Below, in pieces: positions 6,090 to 6,189 of a stretch of 6,189 bases of DNA (position 1 is its first letter; each line of letters begins with the position of its first letter). Where the stretch lies: positions 1-6,189 of the forward strand of contig JANEMG010000155.1 of the NCBI GenBank assembly GCA_024511045.1. The letters are read 5' to 3'. The notes beneath the pieces were generated by a model. It had not been told where the DNA came from. It saw only the letters and a list, made by a program, of their open reading frames with translations, and did no database searches. Both the position numbers and the translations under genes were made by a program. Source of the DNA: Gammaproteobacteria bacterium. Lineage in GTDB: Bacteria > Pseudomonadota > Gammaproteobacteria > Methylococcales > Methylomonadaceae.

Positions 6090-6141
6090 GCAACATTGTT
6101 CCACCGTATATTTTCGGGTGAAATAAAGTTGCTATTTTGTT
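6090..6141 (+). terminator. Long interrupted hairpin followed by T-rich tract
   Basis: Three blocks pair in inverted order: GCAAC (6090-6094) with GTTGC (6128-6132), TTGTT (6096-6100) with AATAA (6122-6126, one G-U pair), and CACC (6102-6105) with GGTG (6117-6120). Single mismatches separate the blocks and the loop is 11 nt. On the plus strand TATTTTGTT follows directly, as in a factor-independent terminator or attenuator. The stem is only moderately GC-rich and the T-tract is broken, so efficiency is uncertain. It could end a short RNA from the promoter at 6026-6056. Confidence 0.4.
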
Positions 6142-6189
6142 CATACTGCCCGTTAGAGCTTGTTCTATACGCTGATTGCTGCATCCTGC

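Larger units (their letters stand above)
5975..6189. other. Intergenic region with divergent promoter-like elements
   Basis: No coding sequence is supported here. The part beyond ~6040 is AT-rich like the left end of the window. It carries a TATAAT box on each strand (minus 6002-6007, plus 6051-6056) and a long interrupted hairpin (6090-6132). A plus-strand gene may begin beyond the window. Confidence 0.55.

Noticed and set aside
6156..6189. Insertion-sequence terminal repeat (GAGCTTGTTC at 6156-6165)
   Set aside because: It vaguely recalls the ends of some IS5-type elements, but no matching inverted end, target duplication or transposase is in the window.
1..6189. CRISPR array, tRNA, rRNA, prophage or defence genes
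   Set aside because: No spaced direct repeats, cloverleaf-like sequence, rRNA segment or phage/defence domain was seen on either strand.

Overview
The window reads as ordinary chromosome from a gammaproteobacterium. It contains zapD-yacG, a MutT/Nudix-ThiE-like fusion beside argJ, and a sulfur-relay pair. These are typical gammaproteobacterial neighbours, and the mix would suit a sulfur-oxidising or related aquatic lineage; that lineage guess is inference and not secure. The coding part is GC-rich, while both ends (about 1-280 and 6009-6189) are visibly AT-rich and hold no gene I can support.

Layout. Positions 1-397 are non-coding and carry an imperfect AT-rich palindrome and a perfect 14-bp tandem duplication. 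Positions 398-1362, plus strand, hold zapD (GTG start) and yacG, which overlap by one base (TGATG): a cell-division factor and a small zinc protein that inhibits DNA gyrase. Positions 1397-5974, minus strand, are a compact five-gene run. In transcription order these are a PP-loop ATPase with a C-terminal NFACT-R-like domain, a TusA-like sulfur carrier, a cation diffusion facilitator transporter, argJ, and the Nudix-ThiE-like fusion. The first three junctions are a 4-nt overlap (ATGA), a 1-nt overlap (TAGTG) and a 4-nt gap, and the last is either a short overlap or a 7-nt gap. One transcript is therefore likely, starting from a TATAAT box at 6002-6007. The two blocks converge with only 34 bp between stop codons.

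How the genes may work together. The PP-loop protein has an ATP-pyrophosphatase loop and cysteines at positions like the two catalytic cysteines of MnmA, and it is translationally coupled to a TusA-like protein. This matches the predicted, and to my knowledge not biochemically settled, tRNA 4-thiouridylation pathway built from a ThiI/MnmA-like PP-loop, an NFACT-R RNA-binding domain and TusA. It is the most interesting content of the window. The metal transporter, arginine/acetyl-cycle enzyme and nucleotide-pool enzyme look like housekeeping passengers of the same transcript.

The right-hand intergenic region (5975-6189) has back-to-back TATAAT boxes. Downstream of the plus-strand box is a long interrupted hairpin followed by a T-rich stretch, which could be a small RNA, a leader or an attenuator.
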